A stretch of 64,000 nucleotides of DNA from Rhynchopus euleeides (lineage: Eukaryota > Euglenozoa > Diplonemea > Diplonemida > Diplonemidae): NCBI GenBank assembly GCA_963210315.1, contig OY723266.1, positions 1 through 64,000 on the forward strand, in the 5' to 3' direction. The position numbers were made by a program, and so were the translations under genes. How positions within the stretch are numbered: position 1 is the first letter of the stretch; each line of letters begins with the position of its first letter. This document shows, one piece after another, positions 43,777-54,682 of this stretch. The notes beneath the pieces were generated by a model. It saw nothing but the letters and a program-made list of their open reading frames with translations, did no database searches and was not told the origin of the DNA.

Positions 43777-46305
43777 CTTTCCAGATCTGCCTGCAGGCAG
43801 CTCAAGGACTTTCCAGATCTGCATGCAGGCAAGCTCAAGGACTTTCCAGATCTGCCTGCAGGCAGCTCAAGGACTTTCCAGATCTGCATGCAGGCAAGCT
43901 CAAGGACTTTCCAGATCTGCATGCAGGCAGTTCCAGGACTTTCCAGATCTGCATGCAGGCAAGCTCAAGGACTTTCCAGATCTGCATGCAGGCAAGCTCA
44001 AGGACTTTCCAGATCTGCATGCAGGCAGTTCCAGGACTTTCCAGATCTGCATGCAGGCAAGCTCAAGGACTTTCCAGATCTGCATGCAGGCAAGCTCAAG
44101 GACTTTCCAGATCTGCATGCAGGCAGTTCAAGGACTTTCCAGATCTGCATCAGGCAGCTCAAAGACTTTCCAGATCTGCCTGCAGGCAGCTCAAGGACTT
44201 TCCAGATCTGCATGCAGGCAAGCTCAAGGACTTTCCAGATCTGCATGCAGGCAGCTCAAGGACTTTCCAGATCTGCATGCAGGCAAGCTCAAGGACTTTC
44301 CAGATCTGCATGCAGGCAGTTCCAGGACTTTCCAGATCTGCATGCAGGCAAGCTCAAGGACTTTCCAGATCTGCATGCAGGCAAGCTCAAGGACTTTCCA
44401 GATCTGCATGCAGGCAGTTCAAGGACTTTCCAGATCTGCATGCAGGCAGTTCCAGGACTTTCCAGCTCTGCCTGCAGGCAGCTCAAAGACTTTCCAGATC
44501 TGCCTGCAGGCAGCTCAAGGACTTTCCAGATCTGCATGCAGGCAGTTCAAGGACTTTCCAGATTTGCAAGCAGGCAGCTCAAGGACTTTCCAGATCTGCA
44601 TGCAGGCAAGCTCAAGGACTTTCCAGATCTGCATGCAGGCAGTTCCAGGACGTTCCAGATCTGCATGCAGGCAAGCTCAAGGACTTTCCAGATCTGCATG
44701 CAGGCAGTTCAAGGACTTTCCAGATCTGCCTGCAGGCAGCTCAAGGACTTTCCAGATCTGCATGCAGGCAGTTCAAGGACTTTCCAGATCTGCATGCAGG
44801 CAAGCTCAAGGACTTTCCAGCTCTGCCTGCAGGCAGCTCAAGGACTTTCCAGATCTGCATGTCGGCATAGGCAAGCTCAAGGACTTTCCAGATCTGCATG
44901 CAGGCAAGCTCAAGGACTTTCCAGATCTGCATGCAGGCAGTTCAAGGACTTTCCAGATCTGCCTGCAGGCAGCTCAAGGACTTTCCAGATCTGCATGCAG
45001 GCAGTTCAAGGACTTTCCAGATCTGCATGCAGGCAAGCTCAAGGACTTTCCAGCTCTGCCTGCAGGCAGCTCAAGGACTTTCCAGATCTGCATGTCGGCA
45101 TAGGCAAGCTCAAGGACTTTCCAGATCTGCATGCAGGCAGTTCAAGGACTTTCCAGATTTGCAAGCAGGCAGCTCAAGGACTTTCCAGATCTGCATGTAG
45201 GCAGTTCCAGGACTTTCCAGATCTGCATGCAGGCAAGCTCAAGGACTTTCCAGATCTGCATGCAGGCAAGCTCAAGGACTTTCCAGCTCTGCCTGCAGGC
45301 AGCTCAAGGACTTTCCAGATCTGCATGTAGGCATAGGCAAGCTCAAGGACTTTCCAGATCTGCATGCAGGCAAGCTCAAGGACTTTCCAGATCTGCATGC
45401 AGGCAAGCTCAAGGACTTTCCAGCTCTGCCTGCAGGCAGCTCAAGGACTTTCCAGATCTGCATGTAGGCATAGGCAAGCTCAAGGACTTTCCAGATCTGC
45501 ATGCAGGCAGCTCAAGGACTTTCCAGATCTGCATGCAGGCAAGCTCAAGGACTTTCCAGCTCTGCCTGCAGGCAGCTCAAGGACTTTCCAGATCTGCATG
45601 TAGGCATAGGCAAGCTCAAGGACTTTCCAGATCTGCATGCAGGCAGTTCAAGGACTTTCCAGATTTGCAAGCAGGCAGCTCAAGGACTTTCCAGATCTGC
45701 ATGCAGGCAGTTCCAGGACTTTCCAGATCTGCATGCAGGCAAGCTCAAGGACTTTCCAGATCTGCATGCAGGCAAGCTCAAGGACTTTCCAGCTCTGCCT
45801 GCAGGCAGCTCAAGGACTTTCCAGATCTGCATGTCGGCATAGGCAAGCTCAAGGACTTTCCAGATCTGCATGCAGGCAGTTCAAGGACTTTCCAGATTTG
45901 CAAGCAGGCAGCTCAAGGACTTTCCAGATCTGCATGCAGGCAGTTCCAGGACTTTCCAGATCTGCATGCAGGCAAGCTCAAGGACTTTCCAGATCTGCAT
46001 GCAGGCAAGCTCAAGGACTTTCCAGCTCTGCCTGCAGGCAGCTCAAGGACTTTCCAGATCTGCATGTAGGCATAGGCAAGCTCAAGGACTTTCCAGATCT
46101 GCATGCAGGCAGCTCAAGGACTTTCCAGATCTGCATGCAGGCAAGCTCAAGGACTTTCCAGCTCTGCCTGCAGGCAGCTCAAGGACTTTCCAGATCTGCA
46201 TGTAGGCATAGGCAAGCTCAAGGACTTTCCAGATCTGCATGCAGGCAGTTCAAGGACTTTCCAGATTTGCAAGCAGGCAGCTCAAGGACTTTCCAGATCT
46301 GCATG
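43777..46305. repeat. Right-hand part of the minisatellite array
   Basis: Same units as at 14979-33552, resuming directly at the LINE-B 5' end with CTTTCCAGATCTGCCTGC. At about 2.5 kb it holds roughly 75 units. The 39-bp variant (GCATGTAGGCATAGG, or GCATGTCGGCATAGG) is more regular here, in a block repeating at about 233 bp (for example 45636 and 45869). Before the LINE insertions the array was one tract of about 21 kb. Confidence 0.96.
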
Positions 46306-46369
46306 TGCGTCGAGGAAGAGCAGCAAAAGCTCTGTCGGTGAATGGAAGACAAGAAGGGGGGACAGAGGG

Positions 46370-46632
46370 TTTGAGTTTTTTGTGGCACGACAAACACCAC
46401 ACCGCATCGTCTCGGACTTCTCGTGCTTCTGCTCTTCCTCCGGTACTGCAGGAAATATACTGGGTGTTGGGTGGCGGGTGGGAGAGAACACGCCGTTGAG
46501 CCCAGCGCGCGTGAATGAGAAAGAGGGATTTCAGGCCACCAGGTCCCTTCACACAGGTTCCCTGCCTACCTGGACGGACCCAAGTGAGTCACACCGGACT
46601 CTGCGGTCCACCTGACGGGCAAGTGATGAAAA
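46370..46632 (+). mobile_element. Old LINE-B-type 3' fragment, opposite strand
   Basis: From 46499 to 46621 the plus strand matches the minus strand of LINE-B 34606-34730. Shared blocks include GAGGGATTT, AGGTTCCCTGCC, ACCTGGACGGACCCAAGTG, TCACACCGG and GGTCCACCTGAC. Similarity probably extends left to about 46370 but fades. Instead of a clean poly(A) tail it ends in AAGTGATGAAAATAG. It is much more diverged than the other copies and is 5'-truncated, so it is an older insertion. It sits about 190 bp beyond the end of the minisatellite. Confidence 0.8.
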
Positions 46633-48566
46633 TAGAATATGTTGGGGTGTTGCCTTCAGATCTGAAGGGCAGATACGCAACCTTGACCTGAGCAGCCACA
46701 CTGACATGTGAATCAGTTCTTTCAGCATGCCATCATCAGGAGACACCTGCTGCTCCTTCATGCGACCACCACTTCCTTGGATCTCGGATGACGTAATCTA
46801 CACTTAGCAGAGCTGGGACACCTCCAGACACCATTGAGACGAGACAACACAGGCTCACCATGGGAGAGCCGGTCAAATTAGTTGAGCTGGGAGATCTAAC
46901 CAAACCGCCACCTTCGGGCTCTCTTGTTGCGCACACACATTACTCTTGTTCGTGCAGCGGGGGGGGGGGTGAATGCTGAGAAGTCGGGAAGCAAGGTCAA
47001 CCCAGGAGACCTGGCAACGACTAACCACCACCCTTCACCGAGCAGGTGAAGCCCCCCCAGTCCCACCCTGAGATTCTTTTGCTCGGCGACCAGAGATTGG
47101 GAGAGCCCGTTTTACGCAGAGGCAACAAAACGGTTTCTTTGTGTGGGCTGTAGTATTCAGTAAAGAATAGTTGCACGAGGTGGGGGGCACAGAGTAGCAT
47201 GTAGAACTGTTTGAGTATGGTATTCAGTAAAGAATAGTTCCACGAGGTGGGGCAAGGTTGGGCGAGGTGGTGACCTGGGTACCCTTCGTCCCGTGGTCAT
47301 CACCTGGCGGTGGTGCTGGCAACAGAGAGCGCAGGAGGGGGTGGGGTTTGCCACCGCTGTTCGTCTGCGGTGTGTGGTGGCAAAGGTTTGGCAGATTTCC
47401 CCTGTATCTTGTGCGTTTGGGAAGAAAGGGTTGGGTGGCGCGTAGCCGCGGGGGTGGGAGATAAAAAGAAGCGAGAATGCGAACTCAGGGAGGTCAGTAA
47501 ACGGTAACCACAAGGGCAAAGGAGCCAGCCATTCCAAGGCTGGCCTCGGTTGATATGAGGCAGAGAGGTTGTGCTGGGGGGGCCTTCGCTCAGAAGTGCA
47601 GAAAAGTGAGAAAACATGAGCCGCCTCACAACACTCACGGCTGTGAAGTGACACAGTTTGACACACAGTGGCACAGAGCGAAGACCCTCGTCGATTCGGA
47701 AAATGTCTATTCTTTGGATCGTTGACGGCGTGTTGGAGCATGACCAGCGCACGCATAACGAAGGTAGTGATGTGAGGTGTTTGTAAAAGTTGATTGTCTG
47801 AAAAATGGGGAGCACGTTGCTTCGTCGGTCGCACATTTCCTTTCGGTACTGCACGACTTCACTGCTGCTACTTCACAGCCTGCGCTCACCCGGGATGCGT
47901 TTGAATTGATTGTTTTGCAGAAGAGGATGCCTCTGCAGGTTCCAAATAATGAAACACTCAAAAACAACACGAGGATAATCCCCCTTTAGCCTCGCGCCAA
48001 AGGGACGAACCTCCGCTGTTCTTTCTTTCCTGATTCCTTTCATCGGGACGTGACTGCCCCCCAGGTGACCTAAAGCAGTGCCACATCAACCTTTCCGCAG
48101 TGGACATTTCTTGGGGCGGTGCACACCTCACTACCGAGGGAGAGATGGCAGCGGCATGCACCTCGCCTTGACCCCCCTGTTGTCCACCGGTTCCTCCCCC
48201 TGCGGCCGCGATGTGGGCAATAACGTTGCAAGTGCCCAGAACATTGACAACGCTATGTCTTTTGCCACACCATCATCAAGCCGCCAGGACAAGTGAAGTC
48301 AGATTGTGACACGCCTGATGGGGTCCCTCTGGGATCACGCGAAACAGAAAGCCAAATTCCACCTCCCAGCGAGGAAGGGGGGCTGTCTACAGCATTGCGA
48401 TGCCATAGAGTTGGGGCTGCACAGTCAGCACAGCACCCCGTTGTGATATTTTGGTTTATGACTTTGAGAGCCAAAGCCTGGAAGCCAAGAGGGGGAGAAA
48501 GTGGAAGGGGGGACAAGGGACAGACCCCCTTTTTAGAGGGTGCAGTTTTGAGAGGGGGAGGCCGAT
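46633..48566. other. Intergenic region, no gene supported
   Basis: No tRNA-like box or conserved domain is visible. A short direct repeat, GTATTCAGTAAAGAATAGTT with (G/C)CACGAGGTGGGG, occurs at about 47153 and 47220. Open frames of up to 225 codons on the minus strand (47157-47834) and 184 codons (47300-47854) overlap each other in different frames and show no domain. I do not call them genes. A moderate AT rise near 47700-48000 separates this region from the GC-rich genes. Confidence 0.5.
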
Positions 48567-51298
48567 TCATCCCCGCTTTTTCCGGCGGAGCCCCCAGTCG
48601 CCGGAGGCCACGGTACGTCTGGCTCTTGGCTGGAAAAAACCGGAAAAAGGGTGCCCGGAGGACATCCTCAGCCCCCACGCGGAGGGGTCTTCCTGAGAAT
48701 CCTCAGCGTTAAAGAAGTCCTGGAGAGACACCTCCTCGCCCTGCTTCCTCCTGAGGGCGAAGGCAGCCAAACCACCGCAGAGGGCCAGACCGCCTGCGGC
48801 AATGAGGATCCACGTCCAGGGGGGTGTGGCGCTGTCGTCGTCCTCTTGCACAGCGGAGCCACCAAGCAGCCCGACGCTTGCGTACTCGCCACGGCCCACG
48901 TCGCGGTCAACATCGGCAGCAACCTGCTTCCCGTTCTCGCCGGTGAAGGTGGTGGTGACTACAACACTGCCGTTGCCCAGGTCGAAGGTGTTGACCTGCA
49001 CGGTGCCCTCATCCACACCCGTGCGCTTCAGCACATGCTCCTTGTACTTCTTCTTGTCGAACGTCTCCTTCTTTGCCGTTGTCGTCACCTTCCCGGTCAC
49101 CACAGGGGGAAATGTGGGAGGCGCACCCGTCTGCCCAGGTGTGGGAACAAGGGTGTCGGGAGCAGCGCCAGGCACGACGGTGGGGAGCTGCGGCGTGGTG
49201 GTGGTGTTGGTGGCGCCGGGTGTGGCGGTCTGTGTCGTGTTGGGGCTTGTGGTGCCGTCACACGTGGCAGAGCCGCCAGTCGCCTGAACACCACTCTGGC
49301 ACTTGCAAACGAAGTCCTTCAGAGATGCAGGCTTTGTGTTCAAGTCGACGCAGGTCTGACCGACACCGCACGGATGGGCATCGCACTCGTCCAACACGCA
49401 GACAGCAGGCGCGTCGACCTGGGTGATGGTCGAGTCGTCGGCGCACGAGCAGATGAAGTCGTGAGGACTCTTGTACGACTTGTTGGGGTCCTCGCACGTC
49501 TGACCGTCACCACACGGCTTCGACTCACACTCGTCAGCAAAGCAAGTCGCAGAACCGCCAGTCGATTCAATACCATTGTCGCACTTGCAAATGAAGTCCT
49601 TCAGAGACGACGGCTTCGTGTTGCTGTCAGTGCACTTCTGCCCGTCAGCGCACGGTTTCGCCACACACTCGTCCAACACGCAGACAGCAGGTGCGTCGAC
49701 CTGGGTGATGGTCGAGTCGTCGGCGCACGAGCAGATGAAGTCGTGAGGGCTCTTGTACGACTTGTTGGGGTCCTCGCACGTCTGACCGTCACCACACGGC
49801 TTCGACTCACACTCGTCAGCAAAGCAAGTCGCAGAACCGCCCGTCGCCTCAACACCGTTGTCGCACTTGCAAATGAAGTCCTTCAGAGACGACGGCTTCG
49901 TGTTGCTGTCAGTGCACGTCTGACCGTCAGCGCACAGCTTTGCTACACACTCGTCCAACACGCAGACAGCAGGTGCGTCAACCTGGGTGATGGTCGAGTC
50001 ATCAGCACACGAGCAGATGAAGTCATGGGCAGATTTGTATGACTTGTTGGGGTCCTCGCACATCTGACCGTCACCACACGGCTTCGCCTCACACTCGTCC
50101 TTCGAACAAGTCGCAGAACCACCAGTCGCCTCGACGCCGTTGTCGCACTTGCAGACGAAGTCCTTCAGAGACAACGGCTTCGTGTTGCTGTCAGTGCACG
50201 TCTGACCGTCAGCGCACGGCATGGCAGCGCACTCGTCCAACACGCAGACAGCAGGTGCGTCAACCTGGGTGATGGTCGAGTCGTCAGCACATGAGCAGAT
50301 GAAGTCGTGAGGAGAGTTGTACGACTTGTTGGGGTCCTCGCACGTCTGACCGTCACCACACGGCTTCGCCTCACACTCGTCCTTCGAACAAGTCGCAGAA
50401 CCGCCCGTCGCCTCAACACCGTTGTCGCACTTGCAAATGAAGTCCTTCAGAGACGACGGCTTCGTGTTGCTGTCAGTGCACGTCTGACCGTCAGCGCACA
50501 GCTTTGCTACACACTCGTCCAACACGCAGACAGCAGGTGCGTCAACCTGGGTGATGGTCGAGTCGTCAGCACACGAGCAGATGAAGTCATGGGCAGATTT
50601 GTACGACTTGTTGGGGTCCTCGCACGTCTGACCGTCACCACACGGCTTCGCCTCACACTCGTCCTTCGAACAAGTCGCAGAACCGCCCGTCGCCTCGACG
50701 CCGTTGTCGCACTTGCAGACGAAGTCCTTCAGGGACGACGGCTTCGTGTTGCTGTCAGTGCACGTCTGACCGTCAGCGCACGGCATGGCAGCGCACTCGT
50801 CCAACACGCAGACAGCAGGTGCGTCAACCTGGGTGATGGTCGAGTCGTCAGCACACGAGCAGATGAAGTCATGGGCAGATTTGTACGACTTGTTAGGGTC
50901 TTCGCACATCTGACCGTCACCACACGGCTTCGCCTCACACTCGTCCTTCGAACAAGTCGCAGAACCACCAGTCGCCTCGACGCCGTTGTCGCACTTGCAG
51001 ATGAAGTCCTTCAGGGACGTGGGCTTCGTGTTGCTGTCAGTGCACGTCTGACCGTCAGCGCACGGCATGGCAGCGCACTCGTCCAACACGCACTCAGCAG
51101 GGGCACCCGTCTTCTCCCCTGTTGCAGGTGCCTTGCAGGCACACTTGAAGTCACCCTTGCTGTCGGCAGCGGTGTTAGCGTCCATGCACAGCTGGGAGCT
51201 CCCACACAGGTCGGAATCGCACTCGTCCTCGATGCACGCCGCAGGCTTGCCGGTGGCCGAGCCCCTGCCAGTGCTGCACGTGCACACGAACTCACCCT
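48567..51298 (-). CDS. EGF-repeat membrane protein, C-terminal portion (host gene split by insertion)
   Basis: This open frame gives about 906 residues. It starts inside an EGF-like repeat (CTCSTGRGS) and then holds 14 EGF-like modules that begin DEC and contain C-ADGQTC or C-GDGQTC and a C-x-C end. They alternate in two types (CAAMPCADGQTC and CEAKPCGDGQTC), so the DNA shows a two-module repeat of about 280 bp. After the repeats come a Thr/Pro-rich linker, a small domain (KKYKEHVLKRTGVDEG, GNGSVVVTTTF) resembling SEA-like or GSVVV folds, a transmembrane helix (WILIAAGGLALCGGLAAFAL, encoded at about 48760-48820) and a basic then acidic cytoplasmic tail. The layout suggests a type I surface adhesin. 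The true start lies to the right: the frame continues across the insertion as KGEFV then CTC. The last about 40 residues may be intronic, since an acceptor-like TTTTTTCCAG lies near 48640. Confidence 0.82.
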
Positions 51299-51652
51299 CA
51301 AGCCCTCAAGACTCTTGGAGCGGCCTGACTATTTAGTGTCTTTGTCGCAGCAAGGGGGCGATATATACCGATTTTTTATTGATTTCACGTGTCAGTGTTT
51401 GACTTTTTCGCAACTTCATTTCTTCCTTTTCTCCCTCTCCAACCCCACCCGTGACACCACCAGGGTTTAGCTAGCCCTGGTCCGATTATCCCCGGTTCTT
51501 CGCTGAAGAGACGCGGCCGGGGGGAGGGGTACGAAGAGTACGCGTCGAAACCGGTGTCACGTCGTGTTGGGGAATCCTTCGGGAGTGCGATACTGAAGGG
51601 GAGGTGCTACTGCCCGTGCAGGGCGACACCGCCTTAAAACTTCATAACCACA
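51299..51652 (+). repeat. Terminal repeat, copy 1 of the TRIM-like element
   Basis: Direct repeat matching 52097-52450, with few differences (for example ACTCTTGGAG against ACTCTTGAAG). A third, partial copy is at 56988-57176. Confidence 0.85.
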
Positions 51653-52447
51653 CACAAACCCTCTATTCCCCCAGGCCTGATGAGCAAACCCCCCTGCCCC
51701 ATGTTGTGACTTCCTTTCTACCTTGCACAAAACATCCCATTTGCCCCTTTTCTTCCTTCGAAAGTGTTGTGACTACCCCCCCTTCCCCACCCCTCGGGAG
51801 TGCCACTCCTCTGGTGGTTAAAAGTGACCCGCCGTTGTGCCTTCGGCATCTGTTGCGTGTGCCGTCGTATGCTTCCTATGCACTAGTTATAGCTATCCGG
51901 GGGCGGTCTGCTGTCGCACCAGTGGGCTGCCCCACCTCTGCACCCTCGGTTTTTAAGATGTTCACCACAGCGGAGAATGATCCCCTTCTCTGTGGCGATC
52001 GAGCCAAGCTGGACGAGGTTCGCCTTCGGGCGAAGGTCATGTGGGCGGACAAAAGGTGCCTGCTCCTGAGACTCATCAGCAACCTGTTTCTTCCTTCAAG
52101 CCCTCAAGACTCTTGAAGCGGCCTGACTATTTAGTGTCTTCGTCGCAGCAAGGGGGCGATATATACCACCCTTTTTATTGATTTCACGTGTCAGTGTTTG
52201 ACTTTTTCGCAACTTCATTTCTTCCTTTTCTCCCTCTCCAACCCCACCCGTGACACCACCAGGGTTTAGCTAGCCCTGGTCCGATTATCCCCGGTTCTTC
52301 GCTGAAGAGACGCGGCCGGGGGGAGGGGTACGAAGAGTACGCGTCGAAACCGGTGTCACGTCGTGTTGGGGAATCCTTCGGGAGTGCGATACTGAAGGGG
52401 AGGTGCTACTGCCCGTGCAGGGCGACACCGCCTTAAAACTTTATAAC
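51299..52447. mobile_element. Small non-autonomous retroelement with about 354-bp direct terminal repeats (TRIM-like fossil)
   Basis: Two direct repeats (about 51299-51652 and 52097-52450), nearly identical, flank a 440-bp middle with no recognisable protein. Landmarks in each are CAAGCCCTCAAGACTCTTG, GGGCGATATATACC, GGTTTAGCTAGCCCTGG and CGTCGAAACCGG. The element sits in the EGF-repeat gene, between two copies of CACACGAACTCACCCT (51283-51298 and 52448-52463), apparently a target duplication of up to 16 bp. High similarity of the two terminal repeats suggests it is young. The family is unknown. LTR-type is inferred from structure alone. Confidence 0.72.
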
Positions 52448-52450
52448 CAC
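52097..52450 (+). repeat. Terminal repeat, copy 2 of the TRIM-like element
   Basis: Second direct repeat. Its right part, from GGGTTTAGCTAGCC onward, together with the adjoining host sequence, is copied at 56988-57787. Confidence 0.85.
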
Positions 52451-53061
52451 ACGAACTCACCCTTGTTCGTGTCACGCGTGTCGGGGTCAACACACTGCTG
52501 ACCGGGGCACGGGTCTGTAGCACACTCGTCGTCCATCCCAGTCCCGCACTGTGCCGCACCACCGGTCTTCACCGCACCACCAGCACCAGGACAGGTGCAC
52601 GTAAACCCCTTCAGAGCACTGGCGCGCTTGTCTGCGTCCTCGCACATCTGCGTCGCGCCACAAGGGCTTGTCCTGCACTCGTCGAGTTCACACACGGCAG
52701 GTGCACCCTTCTTCGTCGTGGTGCTGTCCTTGTCACACGTGCACACGTAATCGAAAGTCGAACCGAGCGTCTGCAGAGGGTCCTTGCAGGTCTGACCGTC
52801 ACCACACGGCTTCGTTGCACACTCGTCGAGTGTGCAGGCCTGCACCTTCGCACCAGTCGCCCTCACAGTGACATCGTCATCACAGGTGCAGGTGAAGTCC
52901 TTCAGATCAGTGAGGGTCGGCTTGGGGTCAACACACGTCTGCCCGTCACCACACGGCTTGGACTCGCACTCATCCTTCGAACAAGTCGCAGGTGCACCAG
53001 TGTTGGCCAGGCTCGAGTCCTTGTCGCAGGTGCAGACAAAGTCATTCCTCGAAGAATACTT
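52262..53061 (+). repeat. 800-bp direct duplication, left copy
   Basis: Comprises the right part of a TRIM-like terminal repeat plus 611 bp of EGF-repeat gene. It matches 56988-57787 at a constant offset of 4,726 with no indel and no substitution noticed. The pair flanks the YR retroelement like long terminal repeats, although most of the repeat is host coding DNA. Confidence 0.9.
52451..53061 (-). pseudogene. EGF-repeat gene, middle portion (copy 1, left of the YR element)
   Basis: Minus-strand frame with EGF-like modules (DECESKPCGDGQTC, DECATKPCGDGQTC, DECRTSPCGATQMC, DECATDPCPGQQC), ending DTNKGEFV at the TRIM-like insertion. Across that insertion the sequence resumes at 51298 as KGEFV-CTC. 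To the right it stops abruptly at 53061 inside MKYSSRNDF, where the YR element begins. The same 611 bp is present again at 57177-57787. It is part of the host gene, not an independent gene. Confidence 0.85.
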
Positions 53062-53244
53062 TTAAGCACACTCGTGTGAGCGGAAAGCGCCCCACCACAG
53101 CTGCAACCAAACGTGCTCTATACACTAACCCCACCCTTCATCAGGCTCAGGGTGTGATCAGTTCAGGGTTTTGTGTGTAGAAGCGTCAACGCAACAAACT
53201 ATCAAGCAGGCGAGAGAATCAAGAGGGGGGCAAGAGTGACAGAA

Positions 53245-53556
53245 GCGGACAGAGTACGCCGAGCTGCGTGGTTGTTCTGAAGAGAGAGGGACAGTAACTA
53301 CGCCGTGCGTAACTACGGGCTGAGGGAGTACGCCGAGCTGCGCGTATTTTGAGGTCAGAGAGGGACAGTAACTACGCCGAGCTGCGTGTATCTTACAGAG
53401 AGGGGCAGTAACAACGCCGTGCTGCGTGTAACAAACAGAGAGGGACAGTAACTACGCCGAGCTGCGTGTATCTTACAGAGAGGGACAGTAACAACGCCGT
53501 GCTGCGTGTAACAAACAGAGAGGGACAGTAACTACGCCGAGCTGCGTAACAGAGAA
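53245..53556 (+). repeat. 40-bp tandem repeats upstream of the gag-like frame
   Basis: The unit is AGAGAGGGACAGTAACTACG followed by CCGAGCTGCGTGTATCTTAC. It alternates with a variant reading AACAACGCCGTGCTGCGTG and ending TAACAAAC, giving an 80-bp dimer. The left end is more irregular. The last copy runs directly into the gag-like start at 53558, so the array forms the element's 5' leader. Confidence 0.88.
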
Positions 53557-53557
53557 G

Positions 53558-54628
53558 ATGGCCACTCTGGATTGGGACACCCTGAAGGTTCCCGACCCCG
53601 CCCACCCCGACAACGAGCCAGCAGAGCGTCGCCCCGAGTGCATATTCGAAACCTGCAATACAACGCACACAGCCAGGACCGCATTCAGCTGCCACGACTG
53701 CGGTGGGACCACGGTCAGGACGTGCATGAGAGAGCACATCCCGGCGCACATCGTCCCCGAATGGCTCGAGGGCGCAGGGGACAGGGGCTGGGTGTGCCCC
53801 GAGTGCGCATGGGTCCGGCAGGCGGTCGACGAGGAGACCGCGGCGGACCTGGCAGCAGGGGCGGGCGAGCTAGGCGAGGACGGGGAGTACAGCGAGGCGG
53901 ACAGCCAGAGTGGCACGGGCCTCCAGCACAGGGACGCACACCACCCCGCCGACTCGAACACCGATCTCCGCGTGGCGAACTCGCTGGAGTACCTGCTGAA
54001 GTTGACAGGCCGGCTGGAGAAGGAGCAGAAGGAGCTGAAGAAGACCGTGGAGACGCAGGCGAAGCAGATCGCCACTCTGCAGAAGGCGCTGCAGCGGACG
54101 GAGGCCGAGCTGCCCGCTGACTTCTCCGCCCACATCGTGTCGACCTGGGGATCGTCGATCGCCACTGCCCCCGGACGCAGGTTGGTGAAAGCTGAGGTAT
54201 CCCGGGTTTTCCGACAGGCGGAGCTCAGCGATGCCCCGAGTTCACCGGACTGGCAACACCAGCTCATCCAGGCCTTCGACTCTCTGTTTCAGACAATGGG
54301 GCTGATCCGCGACGACGACGATCCGGACCGGTTTATCGAGGCCCTTCACAAGACAATCGTCGCTATGAACTCACACTTTCTCCTGAAGGGGCGAGCGGGC
54401 GCCCGCCTCTACCTGGCAAAGGCGAAGATTATGGACCCAGCGAAGTACGATGCGGTGGCACACGGGCGCCTACTCCGGGAGGGGCGGGCCACGCAGGACG
54501 ACACGCAGGAGAGGCGGGCCGCGTTTCAGGAGCGGTTCCTGCAGGAGCGTAACACGCAGGACCGCCCCGCGCCCTACTCGGGAAAGGGCCACCACAAAGG
54601 ACGGGGGGGGAAAGGCAAGCGACAGTGA
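53558..54628 (+). CDS. Gag-like protein of the YR retroelement (356 aa)
   Basis: The product has an N-terminal Cys/His cluster (about residues 28-90; CIFETC, CHDCGG, CMREH, CPECAW) like a zinc-binding domain. A coiled coil follows (about 145-190; LLKLTGRLEKEQKELKK), then a helical region, and the C-terminus is basic (KGHHKGRGGKGKRQ). This is as expected for a nucleic-acid-binding, self-associating Gag-like protein. Assignment rests on position before the YR and RT frames, not on sequence recognition. The ATG follows directly on the 40-bp repeats. Confidence 0.6.
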   Translation: MATLDWDTLKVPDPAHPDNEPAERRPECIFETCNTTHTARTAFSCHDCGGTTVRTCMREHIPAHIVPEWLEGAGDRGWVCPECAWVRQAVDEETAADLAAGAGELGEDGEYSEADSQSGTGLQHRDAHHPADSNTDLRVANSLEYLLKLTGRLEKEQKELKKTVETQAKQIATLQKALQRTEAELPADFSAHIVSTWGSSIATAPGRRLVKAEVSRVFRQAELSDAPSSPDWQHQLIQAFDSLFQTMGLIRDDDDPDRFIEALHKTIVAMNSHFLLKGRAGARLYLAKAKIMDPAKYDAVAHGRLLREGRATQDDTQERRAAFQERFLQERNTQDRPAPYSGKGHHKGRGGKGKRQ

Positions 54629-54682
54629 CTTCCCGACACCAGCAGGGGACGCCCGCGGGCCACGACCCTCCCCCCCGCCGCG

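Noticed and set aside
14979-46305. CRISPR-like array of regular short repeats
   Set aside because: Unit variants repeat without unique spacers, the host is eukaryotic and no cas genes occur. It is a minisatellite.
47157-47854. Two overlapping minus-strand frames of 225 and 184 codons
   Set aside because: Different frames over the same DNA, no domain, no sign of codon bias. I could not choose either as real.
48651-50042. Plus-strand 463-codon frame opposite the EGF repeats
   Set aside because: Antisense of a Cys-rich tandem repeat. It inherits periodicity but has no recognised motif.
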